Positions 22,500 to 32,699 of a stretch of DNA of 64,000 bases are shown one piece after another (position 1 is the first letter of the stretch; each line of letters opens with the position of its first letter). Both the position numbers and the translations under genes were made by a program. The notes beneath the pieces are model-generated. The model made no database searches. It saw only the letters and a list, made by a program, of their open reading frames with translations, and was not told the origin of the DNA. Source of the stretch: Salvator merianae (Eukaryota; Chordata; Lepidosauria; Squamata; Teiidae); NCBI GenBank assembly GCA_003586115.2, contig QVOM02000025.1:50187736-50251735 (forward strand), written 5' to 3'.

Positions 22500-24430
22500 C
22501 AATGTATGCTATCTTTATTCTGATGATCCTCCTCCTGTTTTATATCTATACTATTGGTACACAAACTTTCTAGAGAGTATCCAAGGAGTTTACAAAATGC
22601 AGAAAGCATGTAAAAAACAATAAAATATAAGAACATTATATTTGTATAATTTAGGTGTCATCTGCCCCCAAATTTAGTTTTTTCTATCAGATGAGTGGTT
22701 AACATTTATATTCTAAGCATTTTTGTGTAAGTTTTATTATGAACTGCTGGTAACTGCTGTTATTTTCACAGTACATCAATGGATTGAAACATTATTGCTT
22801 CTGATATAGAGCTGTTTTAAAGTTATTCATCTGTAGTTTATGTAGTTTGTACGCATAAATTGGTTTCTTGAGTTAAATATTACATTTTTCATGCTCACTC
22901 AGAGTTCTATGAACCACTTAAATGAATGACTTCAAACAGACAAAACATATATTTTGTTTTTGCTCTCTTTAAGGTATATTGCTAGCAGGTTATCAATGCT
23001 GTGTCATCCAAGAAGATGTTGAATTACCCATCAACTTCCACTGCATCCAATCAATCACATTAATCCTTCCAATAGTTTAAAGCTGTGTAACCGATCTCCA
23101 TATCAGTCCAGCTGAGAGTCTAGTGCAGCTCAGGACCAAGAATGGGGAAGAACACCACACAGTTTTATTGGAATAAATACCTTATAAGTTCGTGGTGAAA
23201 CCTAACATTTCAAATGCTAATAGAGAAGAAAATTCAGCCAAAGATGTTGAAGTAATAAAATCAATTAAAATCTATAATGTTATATAACTAGGAAAAATGC
23301 CAAAGTGGCACTGGCCAGCTGCTATACAGACTGTAATATTAAGCAAATAGAGTGACTAAATTTCTGAGATCTTTACAGCATTGTGGTCCCCAAAGTTCTT
23401 AAGCACAGAAGAAGAAAAATTAATCCTTACGAAATGTGCAAAAACCTATTATCCTTGGCTTGGTTTACCACAGCACAAGCTATAAGACCAGGATTGTCCT
23501 AATAATACCTATTATGTCTTCTGGTTACATCCCAGGTTTTCATGTGCTGCTTTTTCATGAAACATGTCTGCACAACATAGCTTCCATATCAACTACGCAA
23601 TAGCTTACCATAAAAAAAAAATGCCTCCCTTATTACAATCATGGTCTCCTGGGATCATCTGGAGAGGCCCAAGTGAGGCTTCCACAGAATACAGAATGTC
23701 ATTTCTTGATGACCCACAGTCAAGTCTTCTCTGTGGTAGCAGCTACTCTTGTGAAACTGTTCTAGACATGTGTAATTAGCAGTGTTCCCACATAATTACA
23801 TGATTTTTAAGGACTACTGGATTAGCTTAACTGATAACATATTGGAGCTAGTCACAAGGGAGAGAGAGAGATTTGGCTGATTTCAATACAGAATTTCTTT
23901 ATTAAAGTATAAAAGGCACACACAGAAAAATAACTTTATTCAAAAAAATAACTTTATTTGAATGCAATAGCATTCAAAGCTATAAAATTGGGTGAACATA
24001 GGATTCTCAAAATAACTAAGCACCAACTTGTAGCAAGAGAGAAAGTTTTGCAGAGTAAAAGTTCCTGTGGTACTTCAGGCTTAGGACAAATCAGAGATCA
24101 AAGGAAGGAATAAAATCAGGGAAGGAAAGTAGTAGTGAAGTTAATATAAAGTAAGGAGGAAAGTGAATTGAAGAGAGAGAGAACTAAAGGAACTAAGGCA
24201 AGAAGAGGAGACAAGAAGAGTTAATATTTTTTCCCAGGGTCTTCTCTTGATGACTGGTCAATCTTCATAGAGTCAAAAAAGTACAAAAGTACATGGACAA
24301 ATGATTCACAGCTTTGCCAAAAGGCATACAATATCTGGAGCAGGTTTCCATCACTCTTGTGAACTCAGCATTTCTGAAGGCATAGGGGGGCAGTTGTCTC
24401 AAGTCTTGCTTAGTGATTCTTCACATCTCC
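22500..24430. other. Stretch without recognised features
   Basis: About 1.9 kb with no clear transposon or coding signal. The short open frame at 23564-23779 shows no domain. Confidence 0.4.
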
Positions 24431-24435
24431 ATGAT

Positions 24436-24585
24436 CAGGATTGAGTCAAGCTCATATGTCATCAGGGACCTACTGATCTGGATTATACCCCATCCTGTAC
24501 AGGTAGAGTGCACTATTAGTAGGCAGGGGATCCTGTATTCCACACTAATTTGCAGATAGGATGCCCTTGCTGGCAAGGAACACCA
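24436..24585. repeat. Fragment of palindromic MITE family P
   Basis: 'gatctggattataccccat...tgtacaggtagagtgcac' and 'tgtattccacactaattt' match 15955-16030 and 38880-38945. Terminal repeats are not visible. Confidence 0.5.
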
Positions 24586-24649
24586 AAAAGTACATAAAGT
24601 TCCAAAGTCTAACTACAAGCAGCTGTTCATGGCAGTTTGGCTTAATCCA

Positions 24650-25030
24650 TTGCTATATGATGGGATGAACTAAACTGATTGTTTATCCTATAAGGCCCTA
24701 GCTGGCTTAGACTTCAAATATCTATAGGAATGCCTTTCCCCATATTGACCTGCCCATACCTTGAAATATGCTGGTGAGGGTCTCTTGGTTGTACCACCAT
24801 CTTCAGAAGTTAAAGGAGTGAGGATCCACGATAGGGACTTCTCAGTGGTAGCCCCCAGACTATTGAGTAGATTTCCCCTCTGAGATGTGCCAGGCACCTT
24901 TTATATATACAATTAGAAGATTGGAGAAGATGTAACTATTTACCTTGGCCTTCAGCTGAGGAAATAGTTTCTCTTCCCTCTTTCATGTGATGTTATTAAT
25001 TTTAGTGGGTTCATTTTAAATTTTGTTCAG
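24650..25030 (+). pseudogene. L2-like LINE C-terminal fragment
   Basis: Plus-strand translation reads YKALAGLDFKYL, then SPY, then 'GEGLLVVPPSSEVKG' and 'RDFSVVAPRLLSRFPL', then a degraded KIGEDVTIYL-like end. This is the conserved tail of L2-like polymerases, in order. Stops occur within the segment. The 5' part and the terminal hairpin were not seen. Confidence 0.7.
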
Positions 25031-25365
25031 GTACAGTATGAGATACAAATAAACAAATGATCCACATAGAGCTGTGCATGCACTGAGTATTCAGGGTTCA
25101 ACAACCCTTTATACTCATGACACATTAGGTGCACTGAGTCATACTTATCCATCCACTGGCCCACCCAAGTGTTCTCTTGAGTGTTTGAAAGGCAGAGTGG
25201 GACTAAGCACTCTACAACACTTAATCCCACTTCAGTAGTCCCACCACCACCACACTACTGGCCTATACAATATTTGATAAAACCCTCAGCCTTCAACCTC
25301 ACAGCCAGTGAATAAAACTTCCTTGGCTGTGATGTCGATGGCTAGAGACAGCAGGCAGTATATGA

Positions 25366-25474
25366 AGAGCACCCTATTACTTTAAGAAGAGTACTACTTA
25401 TATATCTTATATGGTTACTTACATAGCACTCTTCTTAAAGTGCTAGAAAGATAATGTTATGATAATAGCACTCT
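25366..25474. repeat. Palindromic element with 13-bp perfect core arms
   Basis: 'ctttaagaagagt' (25380-25392) and 'actcttcttaaag' (25428-25440) are exact reverse complements. The symmetry extends imperfectly outward to agagc...tatta / taatagcactct. It may be a small MITE without readable target duplication. Confidence 0.75.
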
Positions 25475-25479
25475 CCCCC

Positions 25480-26960
25480 TGCCATGCAATTATTACCAAT
25501 GAATAAAGAAAAGTAGAATCTGATAATTCTTACAGAGGATAGCATAGGAATTACTCCTTATAGAATGGCCCCACATCGGTATAGCATGATTGGTGTCTAT
25601 CAGAGATAGCAATAATTTGATTTGTGTGGCTCATATTTTTCGTGAGTTCCTAAATAAATTGCTATTAGGTTTTGTTTTTGTTTTTTCCCCAAAATGTGAA
25701 ATTGGACAGGAGGAAAGAATCTCACAACTGCATAAAAGTGTGAGTTTAAAGTGTAATCAACTCAAATGCAGCTGAATTCTACAAAAGTTATGTTTGAATA
25801 TTTATTTATTTTGTATTTGGAGTTCTGGGAAATTCAATAGAGATGGCGCCAAAATATAACAATTTAAATGTAATTAAAGGTTGCTATGGAATTTTGGTTT
25901 GTGATACGTTTGCAGCATCTTTGTGGTACTTTATAGCCATTGTAGCCCTCTATGGTAGACAGAAATGGTACTCCCCCCCCCCCAATATGGTCAAGTTGAA
26001 TCCCCAGACGGGGGCTCATGTACATGTCTAAACTACACACATTTTCATATATATTGAGATAGATTTAGATAATTTTTGCTTTCATGTATGATTGAACAAT
26101 TAAGAAATAATTTGTTTATTGTTTTCTTCATATTAAAAAATCTGACATGAACTCAGAAACTATGAACTGTTATTTTATCATTGTAATTTTCAAAAGAAGA
26201 GGAAGAGAAGAATTTATTCTGGAACAGAATGTTTATTTTGAAGAAATCATATATTTCATGAATAATTTGAAATGATTCTCCCTACAATGACAGAGAATAA
26301 AGGGACAACTTGCAGCAAGGTTCCTTCTTCCATTACCAACACCAGAAACAGCCTTCAATTTTGCAGTAATACACAGAGCAGATGGCTAGCACTTCTATAT
26401 GCTAGAGTGTTTCGATACTTTTCCATAAATGAAAATGCTAAATGCCACACTTCAGTACATATATGAACTCTGGAAATGATTGTTCTTTTTCTTCAGTCAC
26501 TGAGACCGAACAAGTGGTATCAGTGAAGCAGCCTAATTAGATAATTCTAATTTTTAAAAGTGCTGATTTTAGCAACTGCAGCTGGAATTCTTGAGCTCTT
26601 TGGGACAAAGATGGCATATAAATGTCATAATAATGAATTGGTTTGGTGTTTATAAGCTCCTGTAGCCACAAACACTTGTTTGTATACAAACCTATCCATC
26701 CACAGTTTATATGAGCACATCCCCAAAGCTTTTGTTTCAAAAAGAAAGAAAATGGAAAGAGAGCTAGAGAGAAGCTATACTCTGTTGAATTATGCATATA
26801 ATATTATATACCATTTAAGGAATTCAAATAAGACCAGATGTTAGGAAGACATTTTACTTTAGAAGCACAACACTTCCAATATCCTTATTAGGGGGATTTA
26901 TAATGAGTTACCACTGATGGATAACTATCTACCATGCCCACCATTGATTTATTTATTTTA
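25480..26960. other. Stretch without recognised features
   Basis: AT-rich, with a C11 run at about 25973-25983 and an (ATTT)-like stretch near 25800. No coding or transposon motif. Confidence 0.45.
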
Positions 26961-26969
26961 TTAATTATA

Positions 26970-27115
26970 TTTATTTAAGAATTTATATGCTATCCTTTGC
27001 CTGAAAGTTCCAGGTCAGATCACAACAATAAAAATATAAAACATATAAAATATGTCTAAAACATATTTAAATATAACTCTCCTGTCAACCTGCTGTGTAT
27101 TTGGAGATCATTCCC
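26970..27115 (-). mobile_element. L2-like LINE 3' tail fragment
   Basis: 'agaatttatatgctatcc...ttccaggtcagatcacaacaat' followed by AT-rich sequence and 'aactctcctgtcaacc' matches the 3' tails at 3020, 42605 and 61250. No coding part remains. Confidence 0.6.
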
Positions 27116-28000
27116 AGGACCTTTCACTCTACAAACCTTTGATGTATTCACTTTCATTATTTTCCTTTCAATAAAAGAATAAGAAAATAAAATAGATGTT
27201 TATATAATTTGACCCCAGTATCAAACTGTCAGTATATGCTTTTAGCAAGACTTTAAAATACTGTTTTCACTTGGTGCCTTGTTGATTTCTAGAGGGTAAA
27301 TCAATGTGCATATAATAGCTGATGCTGTAAAATGAACCCAAGTTGCTTATCTCATACAATATTAATCTGTGTCCCCAAATGACAAACCATTTCAGATGTC
27401 AGCTTCCAGAAGTATTGTAGATGCTATCTGCAAGGCTTTCAGAGGGAGCACAGTTTTCTTTGTGGTCTGGTTAAACAACAATAGAGACGTTCACAATTCA
27501 TTTCCTACTCTACTTCTGTGCATTGCAAAGACCTCCTCAGATCTGTTATTAATATATTCAAAAACCACTTTGGCATAGGAATGTAAAAGAAAAATCCTCT
27601 ATCTTCAAAAACTCACCAAGTCTTGGCAAAGTCAGCCTCTTAATGAATCTTTCACTTGATAAAGAAAGGATTTTTTTTTTCTATTCCAAACCTTCTCTAT
27701 CAGATGACTTTCTTTATCAATGAGGAAGTGATAATAGTTATCGTTTAACAAGAACACTTATTTTTAAGAGTTATGATTTAGCAAGAAAAGTTATTAATGA
27801 ATTTGAGGCTAAACTTGTTATAGTTCTTCAATACAAATTCACCCTAAATAGCTATCAATATGCTTTCTCTTTATTAGCTTTAAAAGTTGAAAAGTTTAGG
27901 AGACTGAGAAGACATTGAATAAAACCCAAAATTACACCAGCATTACCCTGGGATTGCCAGATATTATTTATTTAATCTGGTTCCTATTGAAGGTCACCTT
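27116..28000. other. Stretch without recognised features
   Basis: AT-rich, with a T9 run at 27671-27679. Nothing recognisable. Confidence 0.4.
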
Positions 28001-28002
28001 TA

Positions 28003-28047
28003 AAGGAAGGAAGGAAGGAAGGAAGGAAGGAAGGAAGGAAGGAAGGA
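28003..28047. repeat. (GGAA)n microsatellite
   Basis: About 11 uninterrupted GGAA units. Confidence 0.95.
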
Positions 28048-28724
28048 TTTTTGCAAATGGGAAAATCAAGCAAGGGCTACTAGGTTTTCCCTTATATCCT
28101 CAGATAAGCATGATGTGGCACAAAACTACACTTGGAAGGGTGGAAGAGTGGTTTTACTGCCAAGAAATGGCATTGCTTTAACCATTTAATTGTTCAACCA
28201 ATCATGAGCAAGAACATACCTTATCAAAGCTGCCTTGTTTTTCCAAGGAAGCCATAATACAAGCAATCAGTTTCTGGCCCCATTTGAAGGAGTCACAGAA
28301 GATAGGCAACTAAAATCATGAGTAAGGTTATCATACCTGAAGGTGGCTGAAATATATTTTAGTCCTTTTCTTTAAAGTTGAGAAGGATATTTGCTAAATA
28401 AGTTGAATGATCACTTGGACACTCGTTCAACTGATTGGTTAAGCTGTGATCAGAAAAATATATGTGTGAGCAATAGTAGGTTAAAGCAATGAAACAACCA
28501 ACCACTATGCAAAAGCAATGACCAATCATCAAACAGATAGCAATCATAGTATTGAGGTGGGAAGGACAAGGTAGAATCTGCACCAAAGAAAACTCTGGTT
28601 TTGCCTCAGATTTTTTAAATGGATAAACTTCTCCTAGCAGGAGAAACAGCTATAGTCTGGACAAAAGAAATAGGCCCAGATCTCATTTTAAAAGCTTGAG
28701 GCAAAATTCAATGCACCCAGAGGC

Positions 28725-28890
28725 TGTATTCACACACAACAAAAGAAACACATCAAAAGTATCTTAGAGAAGGCAACATTTGGCCTTCATCCTTTCATCT
28801 CAGGTCTAATCCACCTTTTCTAGCCTAGAATGTTCCTGAGAAGGGGAGGGCCAGACTGACATGTGAAAGATCCCAACTGTGAACCACCTC
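28725..28890. repeat. Dispersed repeat shared with 54830-54950
   Basis: 'gtctaatccaccttttctagcctagaatgttc' is nearly identical to the run at 54839-54872, and both continue with 'gggagg...actgayatgt'. The left end 'ggctgtattcacacacaac' resembles the GGCTRCATCCACAC-type ends of the element at 57606. It is probably a non-autonomous DNA transposon. Confidence 0.5.
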
Positions 28891-28896
28891 TAAACT

Positions 28897-28898
<2 letters not shown>

Positions 28899-28941
<43 letters not shown>
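28899..28941. repeat. (TAA)n microsatellite
   Basis: About 14 TAA units, uninterrupted. Confidence 0.95.
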
Positions 28942-29251
28942 CAGCAAAGTCTTCAATCATAGATTAATATCTACCCTTTCTTTTAATATACTCTGCAGTG
29001 TGGGATTAGAGGGTATATTGATAATTGCAATTTTAACTACTTCAAAATCTTGTAGCTTTTTATAGGCTAATGTTAAGTAGTCCAAAACCTTGAAGCTTCT
29101 ATAGATTAGCACTTTGAATAAGATTAGAAAGGAACTGGCTTCTGTCCCTAAACAGTTTTCATAAAGCATGGGCATAAACCACCAGTCTTTTCCATAACCT
29201 TTTTGGAAGATAAATTAGCAAAATAGAAAACAATGTAAAAAGATAATCAAG

Positions 29252-29329
29252 GAAGAAGAAGAAGAAGAAGAAGAAGAAGAAGAAGAAGAAGAAGAAGAAG
29301 AAGAAGAAGAAGAAGAAGAAGAAGAAGAA
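29252..29329. repeat. (GAA)n array bordering the LINE
   Basis: About 26 uninterrupted GAA units end exactly where LINE coding sequence starts. An (AAG)n array reappears on the other side of the LINE beyond the N gap. Long purine tracts of this kind are known to be unstable and to form triplex DNA. Confidence 0.95.
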
Positions 29330-29330
29330 A

Positions 29331-32147
29331 GCTCCCCTCGTTCAGGACCTGCTTTCGGACGAGGTGGCTGACCTGGCATGTGTGACTGAAACCTGGCTGG
29401 GCCCTGAGGGAGGTGTTCCTCTCTCAGAAATCTGCCCAGCCGGGTTTCAGGTGTGGCACCAGCCGCGACCCCAGGGAAGGGGTGGCGGAGTGACAATTAT
29501 TGCCCGGAAGACGCTTAGCCTGCGCAGGCTCGCTGCTCCCGAGATTGCGGGTTGTGAGTTCCTCTTTGTGAAGTTGGACCTAGGGGTTCAGGTGGGCTTG
29601 TTGCTCACGTACCTACCTCCCAACTACGTGTCGACTGCCCTGCCTGCGCTATTTGAGGAGGTGGCCGGGCTGGTCATTGAGTCTCCCAGACTTATAGTCT
29701 TCGGGGACTTCAATGTGCCATCACTCGGCGAATCCTCGGGGTTGGCGCAGGAGTTCATGGCTTCCATGGCAACCATGGACCTGACCCAGGTAGTTCAGGG
29801 CCCGACTCATGAGAAGGGACACACACCCGACATGGTATTCCTCTCGGGACAGTTGAGTAATGAGCTGATTTTAAGGGGCTTAGATATTGTGCCCTTGTCA
29901 TTGTCAGATCATTCTCTGCTACGGCTTGACTTCGGGGTGCCAGTCCTTCACCGTAGGGAGGCGGAACCGATTAGGTGGTTCTGCCCCAGACGCCTAATGG
30001 ACCCAATGGGCTTTCAAAGGGCACTTGGGGAAGTACCGGACTCGCTTATACACAATTTGGTGGAGTCCCTGGCAATGGCCTGGAATATGGCCGTGAAGGG
30101 GGCTCTTGATCGGATTGCTCCTATGCGACCTCTCTGTGGTAGTAGACCCAGAAGGTCTCCTTGGTTCACCGAGGAACTCAGGGGGATGAAATGCCAGAAG
30201 AGACATCTAGAGAGCCATTGGAGGGCCAGTAAATCCGAGTCTGACCGAACACGACTAAGTTCTTATATTAAGACTTATCTTGTGGCGATCAAGGTGGCAA
30301 GATCGGCGTATCTTTCTACAGTGATTGCGTCTGCGGAATCTCGCCCAGCCGCCCTGTTTAGGGTGACTCGCTCCCTCCTTGGTGTGTGTGTGGGGGAAGA
30401 ACCCATGCAGGGTAGTGCTGACGATTTTAATAAATTTTTCTCAGATAAAGTCGCTCAGATTTGGGCAGACCTGGACTCTGACTGGGAAGCAGTGTCGACT
30501 GAAAATGATTCAGTTGAGGTGACTGGGGCACGTCTTTGTCCAGTTATATGGGAAGAGTTTGAACCGGTGACGCCTGATGAAGTGGACAAGGCCATGGGAG
30601 CTGTGAGCTCCGCCACCTGTTTATTGGATCCATGTCCCTCCTGGCTGGTTTCAACCAGCAGGGAAGTGACACGGGGCTGGGTCCAGGTGATTGTAAATGC
30701 TTCTTTGAGGGAGGGGTCATTTCCAGCTCCCTACAAGGAGGCGATTGTGCGCCCCCTCCTCAAGAAGCCTTCCCTGGACCCAACTGTTTTAAACAACTAT
30801 CGTCCTGTCTCCAACCTCCCCTTTATAGGGAAAGTTGTCGAGAAGGTGGTGGCATTCCAGCTCCAGCGGTCCTTGGATGAAGCCAATTACCTAGGCCTGT
30901 GGCAGTCTGGTTTCAGGCCCGGCTATAGCACTGAGACTGCCTTGGTCGCACTGATAGATGATCTCTGGCGGGCTCGGGATAGGGGTTATTCCTCTATCCT
31001 GGTGCTTCTTGACCTCTCGGCGGCTTTCGATACCATCGACCATGGTATCCTTCTGCGCCGGCTGGAGGGGTTGGGAGTGGGAGCCACCGTTTTACGGTGG
31101 TTTTCCTCCTACCTGTCTGGTCAGTTGCAGTCGGTGTTAGTAGGGAGGCAGAGGTCTGCCCCTAGGCCCCTCATTTGTGGGGTGCCTCAGGGGTCTGTCC
31201 TCTCCCCCCTGCTATTCAACGTTTACATGAAACCGCTGGGTGAGATCATCCGTCATTATGGGGTGAGTTACCATCAATACGCTGATGATACTCAGCTGTA
31301 CATTTCCACCCCGCGCCAATTCAGTGAAGCGGTCGATGTAATGTGCCGGTGTCTGGAGGCTGTCAGGGTCTGGATGGGCATCAACAGACTTAGACTCAAC
31401 CCTGACAAGATGGAATGGCTGTGGGTGTTACCTCCCAAGGACTCGGCCATCTGTCCATCCATTACTTTGGAGGGGGAATTGCTGACCTCCTCAGAGAAGG
31501 TCCGTAACCTGGGTGTGCTCCTTGATCTGCAGCTGACTTTGGAACATCATCTGTCGGCTGTGGCGAGGGGAGCATTTGCCCAGGTTTGGTTAGTCCATCA
31601 GTTACGGCCTTATTTGGATAGGGAGTCCCTCCTTACAGTTGCTCATGCCCTCATCACCTTGAGGATCAATTACTGCAATGCTCTCTACATGGGGCTACCT
31701 TTGAAGAGTGTCTGGAGACTGCAGGTAGTCCAAATTGCAGCCGCGCGAGCTATCTCTGGCTTGCCTAGATATGCCAGTGTCTCTCCAACACTCCACGAGC
31801 TGCATCGGCTGCCGGTTAGTCTCCGTACCCAATTCAAAGTGTTGATAGTTACCTATAAAGCCCTACATGGCTTAGGACCAGGTTACTTACGGGACCGACT
31901 CCTGCGTCATGTATCCCAGCGACCGGTCAGGAGCCACAGAGTTGGCCTTCTCCAGGTCCTGTCAGCCAATCAATGTCGGCTGGTGGGCCCCAGGGGAAGG
32001 GCCTTCTCTGTGGAGCCAGCTCCCCCTAGAGATCTGTACTGCCCCTACTCTCTTGGCCTTTCGGAAGATCTTAAAAACACACCTTTGCCGGCAGGCCTGG
32101 GGTCACTGAATTTGATGCTCCACTTGATTGGTAGGATGACTGTGTAG
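29331..32147 (+). CDS. L2-like LINE endonuclease/reverse-transcriptase polyprotein (5'-truncated)
   Basis: It would encode the protein that nicks target DNA and reverse-transcribes the element RNA in place. The frame is open from the GAA junction; 29364 is only a GTG inside the frame, not a true start. Numbering from 29364: endonuclease motifs TETW (8-11), GDFN (114-117) and SDHS (181-184); the RT entry motif NYRPVSNLPF (478-487); motif A LLDLSAAFD (548-556); motif B GVPQGSVLSPLLFN (606-619); catalytic YADD (639-642). The usual C-terminal region follows (AAARAISGLPRY, YKALHGLGPGYL). The N-terminal endonuclease segment, with its first catalytic Asn, is missing. After GRAFSV (residue 883, about 32013) the frame is wrong: the expected ending LPLE..TAPTLLAF..LKTHL lies in the neighbouring frame and stops at 32109. 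A small deletion has therefore shifted the C-terminus. Not functional as it stands. Confidence 0.85.
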   Translation, partial: APLVQDLLSDEVADLACVTETWLGPEGGVPLSEICPAGFQVWHQPRPQGRGGGVTIIARKTLSLRRLAAPEIAGCEFLFVKLDLGVQVGLLLTYLPPNYVSTALPALFEEVAGLVIESPRLIVFGDFNVPSLGESSGLAQEFMASMATMDLTQVVQGPTHEKGHTPDMVFLSGQLSNELILRGLDIVPLSLSDHSLLRLDFGVPVLHRREAEPIRWFCPRRLMDPMGFQRALGEVPDSLIHNLVESLAMAWNMAVKGALDRIAPMRPLCGSRPRRSPWFTEELRGMKCQKRHLESHWRASKSESDRTRLSSYIKTYLVAIKVARSAYLSTVIASAESRPAALFRVTRSLLGVCVGEEPMQGSADDFNKFFSDKVAQIWADLDSDWEAVSTENDSVEVTGARLCPVIWEEFEPVTPDEVDKAMGAVSSATCLLDPCPSWLVSTSREVTRGWVQVIVNASLREGSFPAPYKEAIVRPLLKKPSLDPTVLNNYRPVSNLPFIGKVVEKVVAFQLQRSLDEANYLGLWQSGFRPGYSTETALVALIDDLWRARDRGYSSILVLLDLSAAFDTIDHGILLRRLEGLGVGATVLRWFSSYLSGQLQSVLVGRQRSAPRPLICGVPQGSVLSPLLFNVYMKPLGEIIRHYGVSYHQYADDTQLYISTPRQFSEAVDVMCRCLEAVRVWMGINRLRLNPDKMEWLWVLPPKDSAICPSITLEGELLTSSEKVRNLGVLLDLQLTLEHHLSAVARGAFAQVWLVHQLRPYLDRESLLTVAHALITLRINYCNALYMGLPLKSVWRLQVVQIAAARAISGLPRYASVSPTLHELHRLPVSLRTQFKVLIVTYKALHGLGPGYLRDRLLRHVSQRPVRSHRVGLLQVLSANQCRLVGPRGRAFSVEPAPPRDLYCPYSLGLSEDLKNTPLPAGLGSLNLMLHLIGRMTV

Positions 32148-32302
32148 TGTGAATGTTAGTTAGGAATGTATGTTAGGTTTGGGGTTTTAGATAGATTTTA
32201 AATTGTAATTTTAGATGGTTCGCTAATTGCAATTTTAGATGGTTTTTAAATTGGACAAGGTTGGATTATTTGATTATTATTATGTGTATTTATATGTTGT
32301 AA

Positions 32303-32331
32303 GCCGCCCCGAGTCTTCGGAGAGGGGCGGC
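32303..32331 (+). other. L2-like 3' terminal hairpin
   Basis: In RNA, GCCGCCCC (32303-32310) pairs with GGGGCGGC (32324-32331). The inner TC/GA pairs close a C(UUCG)G-type tetraloop. In L2-type LINEs such a 3' stem-loop next to the short tail repeat is the likely recognition site for the element's own RT. Related hairpins occur at 42330-42356 (minus strand) and 46438-46480. Confidence 0.75.
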
Positions 32332-32364
32332 ATACAAGTCCAATAAATAAATAAAAAAAAAAAG

Positions 32365-32564
32365 NNNNNNNNNNNNNNNNNNNNNNNNNNNNNNNNNNNN
32401 NNNNNNNNNNNNNNNNNNNNNNNNNNNNNNNNNNNNNNNNNNNNNNNNNNNNNNNNNNNNNNNNNNNNNNNNNNNNNNNNNNNNNNNNNNNNNNNNNNNN
32501 NNNNNNNNNNNNNNNNNNNNNNNNNNNNNNNNNNNNNNNNNNNNNNNNNNNNNNNNNNNNNNNN
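32365..32564. other. Assembly gap (200 N)
   Basis: Exactly 200 N, a conventional placeholder length. The left contig ends in the LINE A-rich tail; the right contig begins in (AAG)n. True length and continuity are unknown. Confidence 0.98.
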
Positions 32565-32677
32565 AAGAAGAAGAAGAAGAAGAAGAAGAAGAAGAAGAAG
32601 AAGAAGAAGAAGAAGAAGAGGAGGAGGAGGAGGAGGAGGAGGAGGAGGATCAGCAGCAGCAGCAGCAGCAGCAGCAG
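32565..32677. repeat. Compound (AAG)n-(AGG)n-(CAG)n array
   Basis: About 18 AAG units, then about 10 AGG units, then about 9 CAG units, each derived from the previous by one base change. It is likely the continuation of the (GAA)n array split by the LINE. Confidence 0.9.
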
Positions 32678-32699
32678 GGGGAGCAGAAATAGCCCTGTG

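Larger units (their letters stand above)
29330..32363 (+). mobile_element. 5'-truncated L2-like LINE
   Basis: About 3.03 kb, clearly richer in G+C than its surroundings. It comprises most of the endonuclease, the RT domain, a C-terminal region, a 3' UTR of about 200 bp (32148-32340) with a stable hairpin (32303-32331), and an AATAAATA/A-rich tail. The first base after the (GAA)n array is already in coding frame. A full L2/CR1-type polymerase would have about 50 more N-terminal endonuclease residues plus any ORF1 and promoter, so the copy is truncated. The nearly intact frame indicates recent insertion compared with the other L2-like pieces in the window. Confidence 0.85.

Noticed and set aside
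22155..22523. 122-codon open frame on the + strand
   Set aside because: No recognisable domain. It lies in a GC-richer MITE-like block where long chance frames are expected.
29364..29366. GTG as a true translation start of the LINE protein
   Set aside because: The family-like frame continues upstream to the (GAA)n junction, so this is an internal valine codon of a truncated gene.
29215..29496. Minus-strand frame with a poly-Ser stretch
   Set aside because: Antisense of the (GAA)n array and the LINE.
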